64,000 bases of DNA from Ochromonas danica (lineage: Eukaryota > Sar > Chrysophyceae > Chromulinales > Chromulinaceae): the NCBI GenBank assembly GCA_015146655.1, contig VKHL01000028.1, forward strand, positions 174,303 to 238,302, written 5' to 3'. The notes beneath the pieces were generated by a model. It ran no database searches and had not been told where the DNA came from. It saw only the letters and a program-made list of their open reading frames with translations. Shown here one piece after another: positions 32,867 to 41,640 of this stretch. Position numbers and translations under genes: made by a program. Numbering within the stretch: position 1 is the first letter of the stretch; the number at the start of each line of letters is the position of its first letter.

Positions 32867-35389
32867 TTAATGTTTATGAAGCAAACGCTGCAAGGCCGAG
32901 CGGGCATCAAATAGACCTTGGTCTGCGGCAAGTTTGTACAACTCCACAGCTTTCAAAACATCTTTGGATAGCCCATTCGTGCCTTGTTCATAGTGCCTAG
33001 CCAAACAGTACTGAGCTTCACAGTAGCCTTGTGAAGCGCTAGCACGATAGTATTGCATTGCGCGAGGGACATCTTTGTCTAAGCCCTCTCCAAATTCCAG
33101 ACAAACCGCGAGATTGAACTGCGCGGGCGCATAATAAGGAGCGTAAAGAGCAGCTCGCTTGTAATAGTAAACGGCTCGCCGCCTATTTTTCCGGACACCT
33201 TCACCATAATAATAGCAGCTTCCCAGATTATTCAACGCGAGATGATAGTTTCCCTGCTTGATCGACTGCTTGTAGTAGAAAGCAGCCATAGCAAGATCTC
33301 TGCGCAATGGATTCTTGCCTAAGTAGAACAATGTCCCCAAATTATTCATTGCAATATAATGCCCTTGCTCCGCGCTGGCTTGATAATGCAGAAGAGCCTT
33401 CATGGGATCGCGATGGATGTGTATTTCGGTCTTGCCATGCTCATACCAATTCCCCAATTGCCAATTCGCACCAGCATGGCCAGCTTCAGCAGCTAGACGA
33501 TAGTAATACAACGCCTTGTCTAAATTCTTGGGAGCGTGCTCCCCAGTCTTATAGCAATAAGCCAAGTAGTTCAAGGCCGATGAATAGCCTAAGGAGGCAC
33601 TCAACTCGCAACAAGCAATAACCTTATCATGCGCAATCACTTCTCCAATTCCGTAGGCATGACAGGTAGAATAGAGAAAGCTGACATACTTCGTCAGCTC
33701 ATTGGGAGTTGTCAAACGAAGCTGCTCTCTCATGAATAACTGACCGCGTTGATAAAAGCGAAGAGCTTGGGGCATATTGCGCGGCTGATGAGCCAGCCCA
33801 TGAGCATAAATTCGCATAACAAAAAGAGCTGCAAGGCTCTGGGATTGCAAGGAAGCTCGTGAAGATAGAGGCATCGATGCAAAGTAGATCAACTGATTTA
33901 AAGACGAAACACTCAACAGGACGCAAGCTTGATAATACAGCATATTCACTTCTTCTGGATTCATGTTGCGTAATCTCTCTTTGTCTTCATCGTCGAAAGC
34001 GCTCTTAATCAGCTGGAAGGATGAAACAGAAGTATTCGAGAAGCACCTAACTGGCTCAGTCTTTCGACGACTTGCTCGATTTTGGTTACTCTTGCATATA
34101 GAAGAACTATCAGACATTTGAGTTGCGAAAGATCGATTACTGGAAGGATCTGTGTCACAATGAATGGGCGAAGTCAAAGGCGTGAGAGGAGGCATTGGCT
34201 TCGTCAGGGTGCCTGACGGACGACGTTGCTTTTTCTCTTGGTCGGGAGAAAACACAGGGCCTCCTGCAAGAGAGGGGACACAAACGCTACTTTGACAACT
34301 TGTTCGCCCGCTTCTGACGTCATCTTCCAACTGTCCATCACTTCCAAAACTCTTACGTCGTTGGTGACAAGCATGCTCATCGTCTACTCTCTTGCGCAAC
34401 ATCTCATCATCATAATCCAGATCGAAGTCATCTTCTTCATCAAGATCAAAATCGTCATCAAAATCAACGTAGCTGCTCCCGGTGCTGTTAGCCGAATGAC
34501 TTGGAAGGCGCTCCCGTGCTGCACGTTGTTGTTGCCATTTCCAAGTAAGATCCTGCAGAGTTTGTCGACTTTCAGGCAAGAGATGGAGGCAATGACGAAT
34601 AACATCTCGTAACTCCGCATTTAAATTCTCTAGCCAACGATTGCATTGATCAGTAGACAGCAAGTCCTCGACTTTCCAGTTCTCTCGTAGAATCCACTGC
34701 TCGTCTTGCTGGCAGCACATATCTTCTTTGCAAATTCCTCTCTGGAGGGAAAGTGCTAAAAGGACGGCACCAATCGACCAAATAGTGCTCGATAAAGACG
34801 AGTAAGGTCGACCTAGGAGGATCTCTGGGGCAAGGAATGTGTGCAGAGTGGAAGGCAGGGGGTTATCCTCTGGTCGCACTGGAATGAAGGAAGGCAAAAG
34901 ATAAAACTTTGTTGCGAGTGGAGATATGACATAGAAGAGGTTCTCTGGATGTAAACAGAATGCGAGAGGTTCATTTTGGGGGCTATCGATTGTGACTTGA
35001 TGGTATTCTTGTAATAGCCTCAATAAGGTTCGGAACAGCTCTGTCAAGCATCCGTTATTCAGCACTTCCGACATAGAATCACTTGTTGAAAGGGATCTTT
35101 GGTGTCGTAGAAGGTCAGCCATGGGCATAAGATTGCCTGGTGAGTCGAAGACCTGATAAAACTGTCCATCCTCCCCTTCAAAGGAACAGCGAAAAACTAA
35201 ACAGTTGGCAGAATAGAATTTCGCATAATCTCCTTTTAAAAATCCAGGAAAAGAAAGAATTAAAACACGATTATTGGTTTGATGATCGATTGCTCGATAG
35301 ACTGGACGAAGTGAGTGATTAATCCCCTTGCAATGTGTGGTTAAGACTTGCAAGTCGGAATATCCTCTTCGATTCAGAAATTCCTCCAT
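32867..35389 (-). CDS. Pseudokinase with C-terminal Sel1 repeats
   Basis: A single exon, ATG at 35389 (the frame is open upstream to a TTG, and an extra 5' exon is possible), about 840 residues. Residues about 20-310 follow a protein-kinase fold: an APEILLGRPYSSL block and WSIGAVLLALSL match the APE and F-helix regions. However, the HRDxxxxN loop reads CLHPENLFYV, no DFG is present (KFYLLP instead), and no clear VAIK lysine is visible, so catalysis is unlikely. An acidic Asp/Glu linker follows, then about eight Sel1-like repeats (SALNYLAYCYKTGEHAPKNL, GANWQLGNWYEHG, ALNNLGSCYYYGEGV, AQFNLAVCLEFGEGL, AQYCLARHYEQG). Sel1 repeats scaffold protein complexes such as ER-associated degradation. Kinase-Sel1 pairings are common in protists. 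Confidence 0.8.
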   Translation of the reverse strand: MEEFLNRRGYSDLQVLTTHCKGINHSLRPVYRAIDHQTNNRVLILSFPGFLKGDYAKFYSANCLVFRCSFEGEDGQFYQVFDSPGNLMPMADLLRHQRSLSTSDSMSEVLNNGCLTELFRTLLRLLQEYHQVTIDSPQNEPLAFCLHPENLFYVISPLATKFYLLPSFIPVRPEDNPLPSTLHTFLAPEILLGRPYSSLSSTIWSIGAVLLALSLQRGICKEDMCCQQDEQWILRENWKVEDLLSTDQCNRWLENLNAELRDVIRHCLHLLPESRQTLQDLTWKWQQQRAARERLPSHSANSTGSSYVDFDDDFDLDEEDDFDLDYDDEMLRKRVDDEHACHQRRKSFGSDGQLEDDVRSGRTSCQSSVCVPSLAGGPVFSPDQEKKQRRPSGTLTKPMPPLTPLTSPIHCDTDPSSNRSFATQMSDSSSICKSNQNRASRRKTEPVRCFSNTSVSSFQLIKSAFDDEDKERLRNMNPEEVNMLYYQACVLLSVSSLNQLIYFASMPLSSRASLQSQSLAALFVMRIYAHGLAHQPRNMPQALRFYQRGQLFMREQLRLTTPNELTKYVSFLYSTCHAYGIGEVIAHDKVIACCELSASLGYSSALNYLAYCYKTGEHAPKNLDKALYYYRLAAEAGHAGANWQLGNWYEHGKTEIHIHRDPMKALLHYQASAEQGHYIAMNNLGTLFYLGKNPLRRDLAMAAFYYKQSIKQGNYHLALNNLGSCYYYGEGVRKNRRRAVYYYKRAALYAPYYAPAQFNLAVCLEFGEGLDKDVPRAMQYYRASASQGYCEAQYCLARHYEQGTNGLSKDVLKAVELYKLAADQGLFDARSALQRLLHKH

Positions 35390-35702
35390 CCAAAGAGAAT
35401 TATTTATTTCACTTGGTGGTTGGTAGTCAGGATAGTACGTCAACTACCACTAGTGTCTATATTAAAGCAGAGATCAGATAAGCTTCTATTTCTTTCTTAT
35501 GGTGGGATAGCAGAGAGAAGAAGAAGAAGAAGACAGAGAGCAAGGAGGGGAAAAGCTTCAATCGATCTTCACAGAGAGCGGCACCGGCACAATGAAAACA
35601 GAAGGGGGGAAGAGGGGGCCGCAGCCCGCCGGTCAGCCCAACCAGCCAATGCAATTCAAACTTCAACTTCAATTGTGAGTTATAACTCCTATATTTAGAG
35701 TT
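35390..35702. other. Promoter-side intergenic region
   Basis: About 310 bp upstream of the pseudokinase-Sel1 gene; AAG-rich tract near 35518-35545 on the plus strand and a G/C-rich patch near 35605-35640. No gene recognised. Confidence 0.4.
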
Positions 35703-35891
35703 TTATACTGCACTAACCCAAGGCGACAAACGCACAAGCTCCTCATCGCACTCTTCATCAAACTTCATTAGGGCAGCAAATTCTGGGTCAGCTGGTAACT
35801 GCTGCTGGGTCGAATGAGCAGACCCAGGAAGTAGTGGGAGAGATGGAGGGATGTTCTCCGGAAGAAGCTCCGCGTCATAAGATATGCTGAA
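35703..35891 (-). other. Candidate terminal exon on the minus strand
   Basis: A frame open from an acceptor-like CTATAG (exon from 35891, phase 0) or GTTCAG (exon from 35886) to TAA at 35703 reads about 62 residues, including DAELLPENIPPSLPLLPGS and DPEFAALMKFDEECDEELV. It may be the 3' exon of the rubredoxin gene, since a GTAGAG donor just before that gene's stop gives a compatible phase with the 35886 acceptor, or it may belong to a separate small gene. Not recognised. Confidence 0.3.
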
Positions 35892-36105
35892 CTATAGATG
35901 GGTCTGGCAAACCTCATTAAATCATCGAACTAAACAGCTTCTCGTGATGCATATCTTATAAGCATGCCTCCACTATAACCGGAGCACACATATACGGATA
36001 AAGCTATTAAATTTACATGGCGATTCAAGAAACACAGCACTTACTGCCTTCCTCGATTCACCTTACCATCAAAATACCTCTGGGGGAAATGTACTGTCCT
36101 ACTCT

Positions 36106-36753
36106 CTACTCCAGTAAGTATCCACTCAAGAATAGAAGGAACGTGGCTAAGAGGCCGCCGAAGATAAACAGGTTCTTTTGTCCGCTTGTCATAGAGTTTC
36201 CACCAAAGCCATACTTCATGTTGTCCTTGAACCCACTCACAGTCTCTGTCTCCTGCACGAAGTACTTCTTGCTTGCTCCGCAGTTTGGGCAACGAAATCT
36301 TTCAATTTCATTCCAAGGGGTACCAGGCTCGATCCCTTTCTTCTCATAGCCCTTGCTCTCATCATAGATATAGCCGCAGGACTGGCACTCGTACCTGCCC
36401 GTCTCTCTCGTCTCGAAGACTTCCTTGGCTCTCAAAGCATTGATTTCCTCCTGCTTCTCTTTGCGCAGCTTCTCAGCGGGAGTGAGAGCTTCTTCAGGCA
36501 CGGGTGTAACCTCCTCAGCTGTGACAGCTGATGAAGCAGTAGGCAGACTAGCTGCAGGTTGTTGCACACCGACATCAAGATTATCCTCCTTGCTTGACAT
36601 TTTTAAATCTTGATAGAATGTTGACTGAATCCTCCGCGAGAGTAATTTCGACTGACTAAGATGAAGGTGAAAGGCATCATCCACGGGCAGCACGAGAAAG
36701 AGTGTGACCATGCACAACCATATTGATAAGGATATGAACAAGAATCGGGCCAT
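36106..36753 (-). CDS. Plastid membrane-anchored rubredoxin
   Basis: Single coding exon, ATG at 36753, 215 residues. An N-terminal signal anchor (ARFLFISLSIWLCMVTLFLVL) ends in DDAFHLHLSQ, a Phe-bearing cleavage region typical of plastid presequences in algae with red secondary plastids, followed by a basic Ser/Gln-rich transit-like stretch. The rubredoxin domain has both iron-binding knuckles, YECQSCGYIYD and FRCPNCGASKKYF, about 33 residues apart. A C-terminal membrane segment (NLFIFGGLLATFLLFLSGYLL) completes the layout of RubA/RBD1, a thylakoid rubredoxin needed for photosystem II assembly in cyanobacteria, algae and plants. This gene is the best single sign that the organism is photosynthetic or keeps a plastid. 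See the candidate exon at 35703-35891 for a possible alternative 3' end. Confidence 0.9.
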   Translation of the reverse strand: MARFLFISLSIWLCMVTLFLVLPVDDAFHLHLSQSKLLSRRIQSTFYQDLKMSSKEDNLDVGVQQPAASLPTASSAVTAEEVTPVPEEALTPAEKLRKEKQEEINALRAKEVFETRETGRYECQSCGYIYDESKGYEKKGIEPGTPWNEIERFRCPNCGASKKYFVQETETVSGFKDNMKYGFGGNSMTSGQKNLFIFGGLLATFLLFLSGYLLE

Positions 36754-37181
36754 TTTCACCAATAAGAGATGATGGCTATTGAAGCAAATAAAAAAGCGGG
36801 ATAGTAGTGATAGTTAATGCGAATGAATGTGAAGAAGATGATGACACCAACAGCTGACGGCTCTTCTTGTTGCATTGTCGTGGCGGAGTGCCAGCATCGA
36901 GCAGCACGAGCACGTCATCATCAGCTGTGGGAAGTTAAAGACAAACACAAACACAAACACACGCTATTCCACCTTATTCCATGGAATGGAGGTGGATGGA
37001 TATGGTGTTTTTGGTTGGATACGTTAGTGACAAGTGACATCACATCACAGCATTGCAAACCCAGCAGAATAATACAAGATAATAAATGGTTAGTCATTAT
37101 CGTAAAAGAAGTGGATACCTACTACACAGCAATCTGTTTGCACAGATCAAAGTTGATTCAGCCATACACACACATAACTAG
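36754..37181. other. Intergenic region between rubredoxin and EEP-FN3 genes
   Basis: About 430 bp. Contains an (ACAAAC)n-like stretch at about 36943-36962. A plus-strand open frame of 172 codons (36817-37335) runs through here but has no recognisable motif and overlaps a likely antisense exon, so I do not call it. Confidence 0.4.
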
Positions 37182-40042
37182 TCACATAGCATTGGTAATT
37201 GCCGGATCCGTTCTAGCAGAGGATGAGATCACCTCTTTGACAAATCTTCGCTCCATTTCATCGATAAATAGTATTCTACAAGGGAATACTCATGAAAAGG
37301 GATTGAATGTGTCAAGTTCATCCCAGAGCTTGTAACCCAGAACGAGGAGTAGCTACTCTGTTACACTAGATACCCACCTTCAGTCGCTACCTGCACGCTG
37401 TGCTATAAGAAGTGGTGAGAAAGCTATCATCAAACAAGAGCTGTGCCCCTAGCGCTATGTGAGTTGATCCCATTACCCCATTCGGCAGATAGTAGTTGCT
37501 TCGTGCAGGATTGCGCATGGCGAAGGGAGCCCATCTTCCACCAAAGAACATATAGTCACCTCCCAATACTCCTGTGCCCATACTTTCTTGCCTTCTTGCT
37601 ACTCGAGACGGGGATTTAGAGTCATGACGATGATGACGTCCATGCTCTGGAGAACGCGCACGACGTGTCGGTGATTTAACAGCCTTGCGTCTAGCCTTGC
37701 CAGCGGAGGGTTTATTCCCTCTGCCTTGATCTCCACTACTTCCATATGAATGCTTCAGAGCACCTTGCAAGACTTGCTTGAGTCTCGATACATCCTCCAT
37801 GCTATAGGAAGAAGAAGAAGATGATGATGATAAAGAGGTTGAAACACGAGTGCGAACCATGGGCTTATTAGACACCGCATCATCTCCTAACAGCAACTCT
37901 CCTTCCTTTTCTCCCTCCTCCAAGTCTTCTTCACTCTCTATCATACGATTAGTCAAGCGTTGAATGAACAAATCGAAAAAGTCTATACTGGAAGAGAAAG
38001 GTAACAAATGGCAATAATCGGGCACTGCATGAGAGGATTCAGGTGTCTCTCCTTGTCTCATAGAAGACCAAGAAGGAAGAGAGAGAATTCTCGCAGGGAC
38101 TAATGCTCCCTCTGTATAAAAGATATAGTCCATACAATCCATATTATGTAATAGTCTAGCAGGTGGAGCAGAAGCAGTCAAAACTGGTTCCCCACTGACA
38201 GAATAGCTATCATAGACACTACGAAGGTTCTGATGATGAATCTGTCTCTTGTTAGGAAGACCAAGGTGATATAAAGCTTCCTTGCCATCTAATAACATAG
38301 TACTACCATCTTTACCATGAGACAAATCAGTGATACGATTGATTTTAGCATAGGTAGAGGTAATGCCTAGATCATTATACATAGCAATCTTGCGATCTTT
38401 AAAACCATTGCTATCTCTCAAGAGAGACTTCTTGGTGATCAAATCTCTGCCTAGCTCAGTCTTGACTCGAAGATCAAGTTGACCATTCAGCTCTGATTTC
38501 CATCCCATGCGAGCATTGCTATGAGGTGGTAGAACACGTGCTGTGGTGATCTGATCGTTGGTATCGCCTGTAAGTGTACGCGGAGTTAACTGAGTGCGTG
38601 GATTCAATGGATCTACATCATGACTAATCTAACCACAAGAAGAAGGTTAACACTCAATGAGTAAGAGAAAGTTTGTGTAGATGGACGAGAGCACTTACAT
38701 TGGCATTGTGATCGCCTTGATTCATTTCATATTGTTCTCTAATTTCTAACACTTCTTGGAGAGAACCAAAGTTCTGTAGAGGAGGCATCTTAGTCGCCTA
38801 TTTATATATCAAGCCATTGCAAACTCAAGTCAGTGAGTGACAAAGATGCAGCAGTGTAGTTAAGGCTTTATTGTTCCTATCACTCACCTTGTGAGGATTA
38901 GGCAAGACGACGGGACGAGAAGACTCACTCCATGGTCCCATCCCCATAGCATTCACTGCACAGACACGAAACTCATAAGGTACTTCAGCACATAATCGTG
39001 TAATAGTATATTCTAATTCTTCTTTAGCAACGATTTTGCGATTACGATGTTGGTCAATGACTTCATGATAAGCTATGCAATCCCCTGCAGGGACTTCCTT
39101 CTCCTCACCGAAACCTAGTGCAGTGGATCCACCTGTTCTCCATGCTATCTTATACCTTGAGATAGGTGGGTCGGCAATGCTTAACTTAGGAGGTAACCAA
39201 GAAATACAAGCTGATGTCCGACTATAGATCTTGGCATGAGGTTGATGACATTTTGGTGGTACTTGTGCCGACAAAGCTTCACGACCTGTACGACACACAG
39301 CATAGGCCATTGAAGAAGGACGATCATTGAGATTCATTCCTAATATAAGTGGGGCATGGAAGTTAGCATTCATCTCCTCAATACGTGTGAATAGATAGGT
39401 CAAGTGAGCTGCTCGGACATCTTCATCAGCTAGGGCACCACTAAGCATGACGGAAGCGACACAGATCGGACATGCTAAATCTGTTGTTCGAACAGGTTGT
39501 AAAATAGTGACTAAGGCAACATCATCTGTCTTACTTCTATCTCGGAAGGCTGTGCCTTTGTCATTGTTTGTCACGGCATCATTGAGATGCACTTCCATCG
39601 TCTGAATCAGATGGAAGCGTTCTCTTTTCATAGCAATGACTACACCTTCTTCATGTAGTTCCTTCTCATGTGTTCGTTCTTTGAAGATACTATCATATCC
39701 CATTTGCATCAAAGCTGGTGCCCAAGCATCAGAGAAATGGTCAACATCCTGTAAACAGAGTAGATCAGCATCATAAGATGTCAACTCTGCTAAGAGAGTC
39801 TGGAATCTTGATTCCCATGCTTTATGTGCAGTATGGAAGAAAAAATGTGTTTTGTAGTCTGCTAGGACAGAATAGGAAATTACAGTGACGGAGGGGATAG
39901 AGAGATGACGCTTTTCTTGATATTTCCCAGGTTGATGAAGGATAGAAGGACCAAGGACTATTCGACCATCTAAGTCAGAGTGATAGTTATTACCATCTAT
40001 CCATGCTCTACCTTCCCAACTATAGGTACCAGAGCTTTTCAT
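37182..40042 (-). CDS. Degenerate endonuclease/exonuclease/phosphatase (CCR4-like) domain fused to fibronectin III
   Basis: Exons 38888-40042, 38699-38797 and 37387-38628 join in phase to 831 residues, ending at TAG 37387. Alternatively a GTAGCG donor at 37390 splices to an exon 37182-37275, giving 861 residues with the tail ILFIDEMERRFVKEV; the phase fits but support is modest. Residues about 50-280 match the EEP fold of CCR4/nocturnin nucleases (SVLADY, WESRFQTLLAEL, ADLLCLQDVDHF, EGVVIAMKRERF, PLILGMNLNDRPSS), but key residues are changed: LQE is LQD, GDFN is MNLN, the THL motif is gone and no SDH is seen. A fibronectin III domain (PISRYKIAWRTGG..VPYEFRVCAVNAMGMGPWSES) follows. The C-terminal half is basic, Ser/Arg-rich. 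Probably a binding protein, not a nuclease. Confidence 0.8.
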
Positions 40043-40095
40043 TGTTAGACTAATTCAACAAGTCATTCATCCGTTTATTTGTCTGCTAGATCATC

Positions 40096-40133
40096 TTAAG
40101 TTAATAACGTTTTACACAGACTATTTAAGTTAA
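40096..40133 (+). promoter_or_regulatory. Two TTAAGTTAA elements in the EEP-FN3/aminotransferase divergent promoter
   Basis: TTAAGTTAA occurs at 40096-40104 and again at 40125-40133, same orientation, in the 221-bp gap between divergent genes starting at 40042 (minus) and 40264 (plus). Start-to-start spacing is 29 bp, close to three helical turns. Regulatory role inferred. Confidence 0.55.
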
Positions 40134-40263
40134 TCAAACGCGTTTTCAGGAAAATGGATGGAAGTCTCTCAGGTTATTTCCCGCGCAAAGAGAACTTGTA
40201 GTGGGGATCGAGGTGTGAACATTCTGTGGCATTTGTTGAACAAGTCCCAAGTCCAGCCAGAGG

Positions 40264-41475
40264 ATGTCCCACTTCTTTGAGAATGTCCCAGAAGAGCCTC
40301 CTAATAGTATCTTAGGTGTCAATCAGGCATGTAAAGTTGACCCATTTCCTGAGAAGATCAATCTTACTATTGGAGCTTATCGTAGTGAAGATGGTAAACC
40401 TTATGTTCTACCTTCTGTCCGTGCTGCTGAGGATCATATCCTTAATGCTCATGTTGATCATGAATACCTTGTTCAAGATGGCTTGGCAGAGTTCAACAAA
40501 GCTGCTCAGATCTTCCTCTTTGGTACTAACTCTTCCCCCTTGGTTGAAAATCGTATCTACACCATCCAAACGGTCGCAGGCACTGGTGCAGTTCGTGTAG
40601 GAGTTGATTTAATCCATAGACTCTATCCTGGTCGTCCCTTACTCATACCAGATGTCACTTGGCCTAATCATAACACTATCGCTCAAGCTGTGGGTGTAGC
40701 CATTCAAACTTATCGTTATTTGGATGATGCTGGTGTGGGATTTAACTTCCAAGGAATGCTTGATGATCTTGAAGCTGGGGAAGAGAATAGTATTCTCCTA
40801 CTTCATGCTTGTGCTCACAATCCTACAGGTGTGGATCCAAGTATCGAGGAATGGCAGAAGATTGTGGAGGTTGTCAAGAGACGTCACTTGTTACCTTTCT
40901 TCGACAGTGCCTATCAAGGATTTGTTAGTGGAGATCCCACTTTAGATGCCTTTGCTGTGCGTCTCTTTGTTGAATCTGGCTTGGAGTTATTAGTAGCTGC
41001 ATCGTTTAGTAAAAATTTTGGCCTCTATGGTGAGCGGTTAGGAGCTTTGCATGTGGTTGTACCTCGTTCTGAAGAGGTGCCACGAGTTGCTTCCATTTGC
41101 AGAGCTTTAGCTAGACCTCTCTATTCTACTTGTCCCACTCATGGTGCTCGTATTGTAGCTCATATTCTCTCTGATCCTAAATTATCCCAGCAATGGTTGA
41201 ATGAATGCAATGGCATGGCACAGCGTCTGCTCTCTGTTCGCAGCTTGCTCTATGAGAAGCTGAAGGAGAAGAATGTTCGCGGCAATTGGGAGCATATCGT
41301 GAAGCAGAAGGGAATGTTCTCGTTCTCTGGTATTCGTGGAGAGAATGTGGAGCGTTTGAAGAAGGACCATCACATCTACTTCCTCTCTGATGGTCGTATC
41401 TCTTTGTCTGGTCTAAACCAGCACAATATCGACCGATTTGTGGACGCCTTGAAGGATGTGTTAGGTACCAACTAA
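40264..41475 (+). CDS. AAT: Aspartate aminotransferase
   Basis: Single exon, 403 residues, the usual length for eukaryotic aspartate aminotransferase without a presequence. It interconverts aspartate and 2-oxoglutarate with oxaloacetate and glutamate using PLP. Seen motifs: KINLTIGAYRSEDGKPYVLP near the start (class I AAT entry), LLHACAHNPTGVDPS (substrate/PLP Asn-Pro region), FFDSAYQGFVSGD (PLP-contacting Asp and Tyr), and the Schiff-base lysine in AASFSKNFGLYGERLGAL. The C-terminal RISLSGLN segment carries the substrate-binding Arg/Ser region. No signal or transit peptide is visible, so a cytosolic form is likely. Head to head with the EEP-FN3 gene. Confidence 0.93.
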   Translation: MSHFFENVPEEPPNSILGVNQACKVDPFPEKINLTIGAYRSEDGKPYVLPSVRAAEDHILNAHVDHEYLVQDGLAEFNKAAQIFLFGTNSSPLVENRIYTIQTVAGTGAVRVGVDLIHRLYPGRPLLIPDVTWPNHNTIAQAVGVAIQTYRYLDDAGVGFNFQGMLDDLEAGEENSILLLHACAHNPTGVDPSIEEWQKIVEVVKRRHLLPFFDSAYQGFVSGDPTLDAFAVRLFVESGLELLVAASFSKNFGLYGERLGALHVVVPRSEEVPRVASICRALARPLYSTCPTHGARIVAHILSDPKLSQQWLNECNGMAQRLLSVRSLLYEKLKEKNVRGNWEHIVKQKGMFSFSGIRGENVERLKKDHHIYFLSDGRISLSGLNQHNIDRFVDALKDVLGTN

Positions 41476-41640
41476 ATGGACGGGTAGGTCTCCACCTTTA
41501 ATAGTCATTCCAGCACTAGATCACAGTCAAGTGGTATCATAAGAGCTACAGTTGTTGTTAATAGCTTTAAATTGAAGTAAATTAAACAAGTCGAAGACAC
41601 AAAGAAACTACTTGATGGCTATTGACACTACACTCTTGTA

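Noticed and set aside
36817-37335. Plus-strand open frame of 172 codons
   Set aside because: No motif, odd composition (His/Trp/Ile clusters), and it overlaps a phase-compatible antisense exon of the EEP-FN3 gene.
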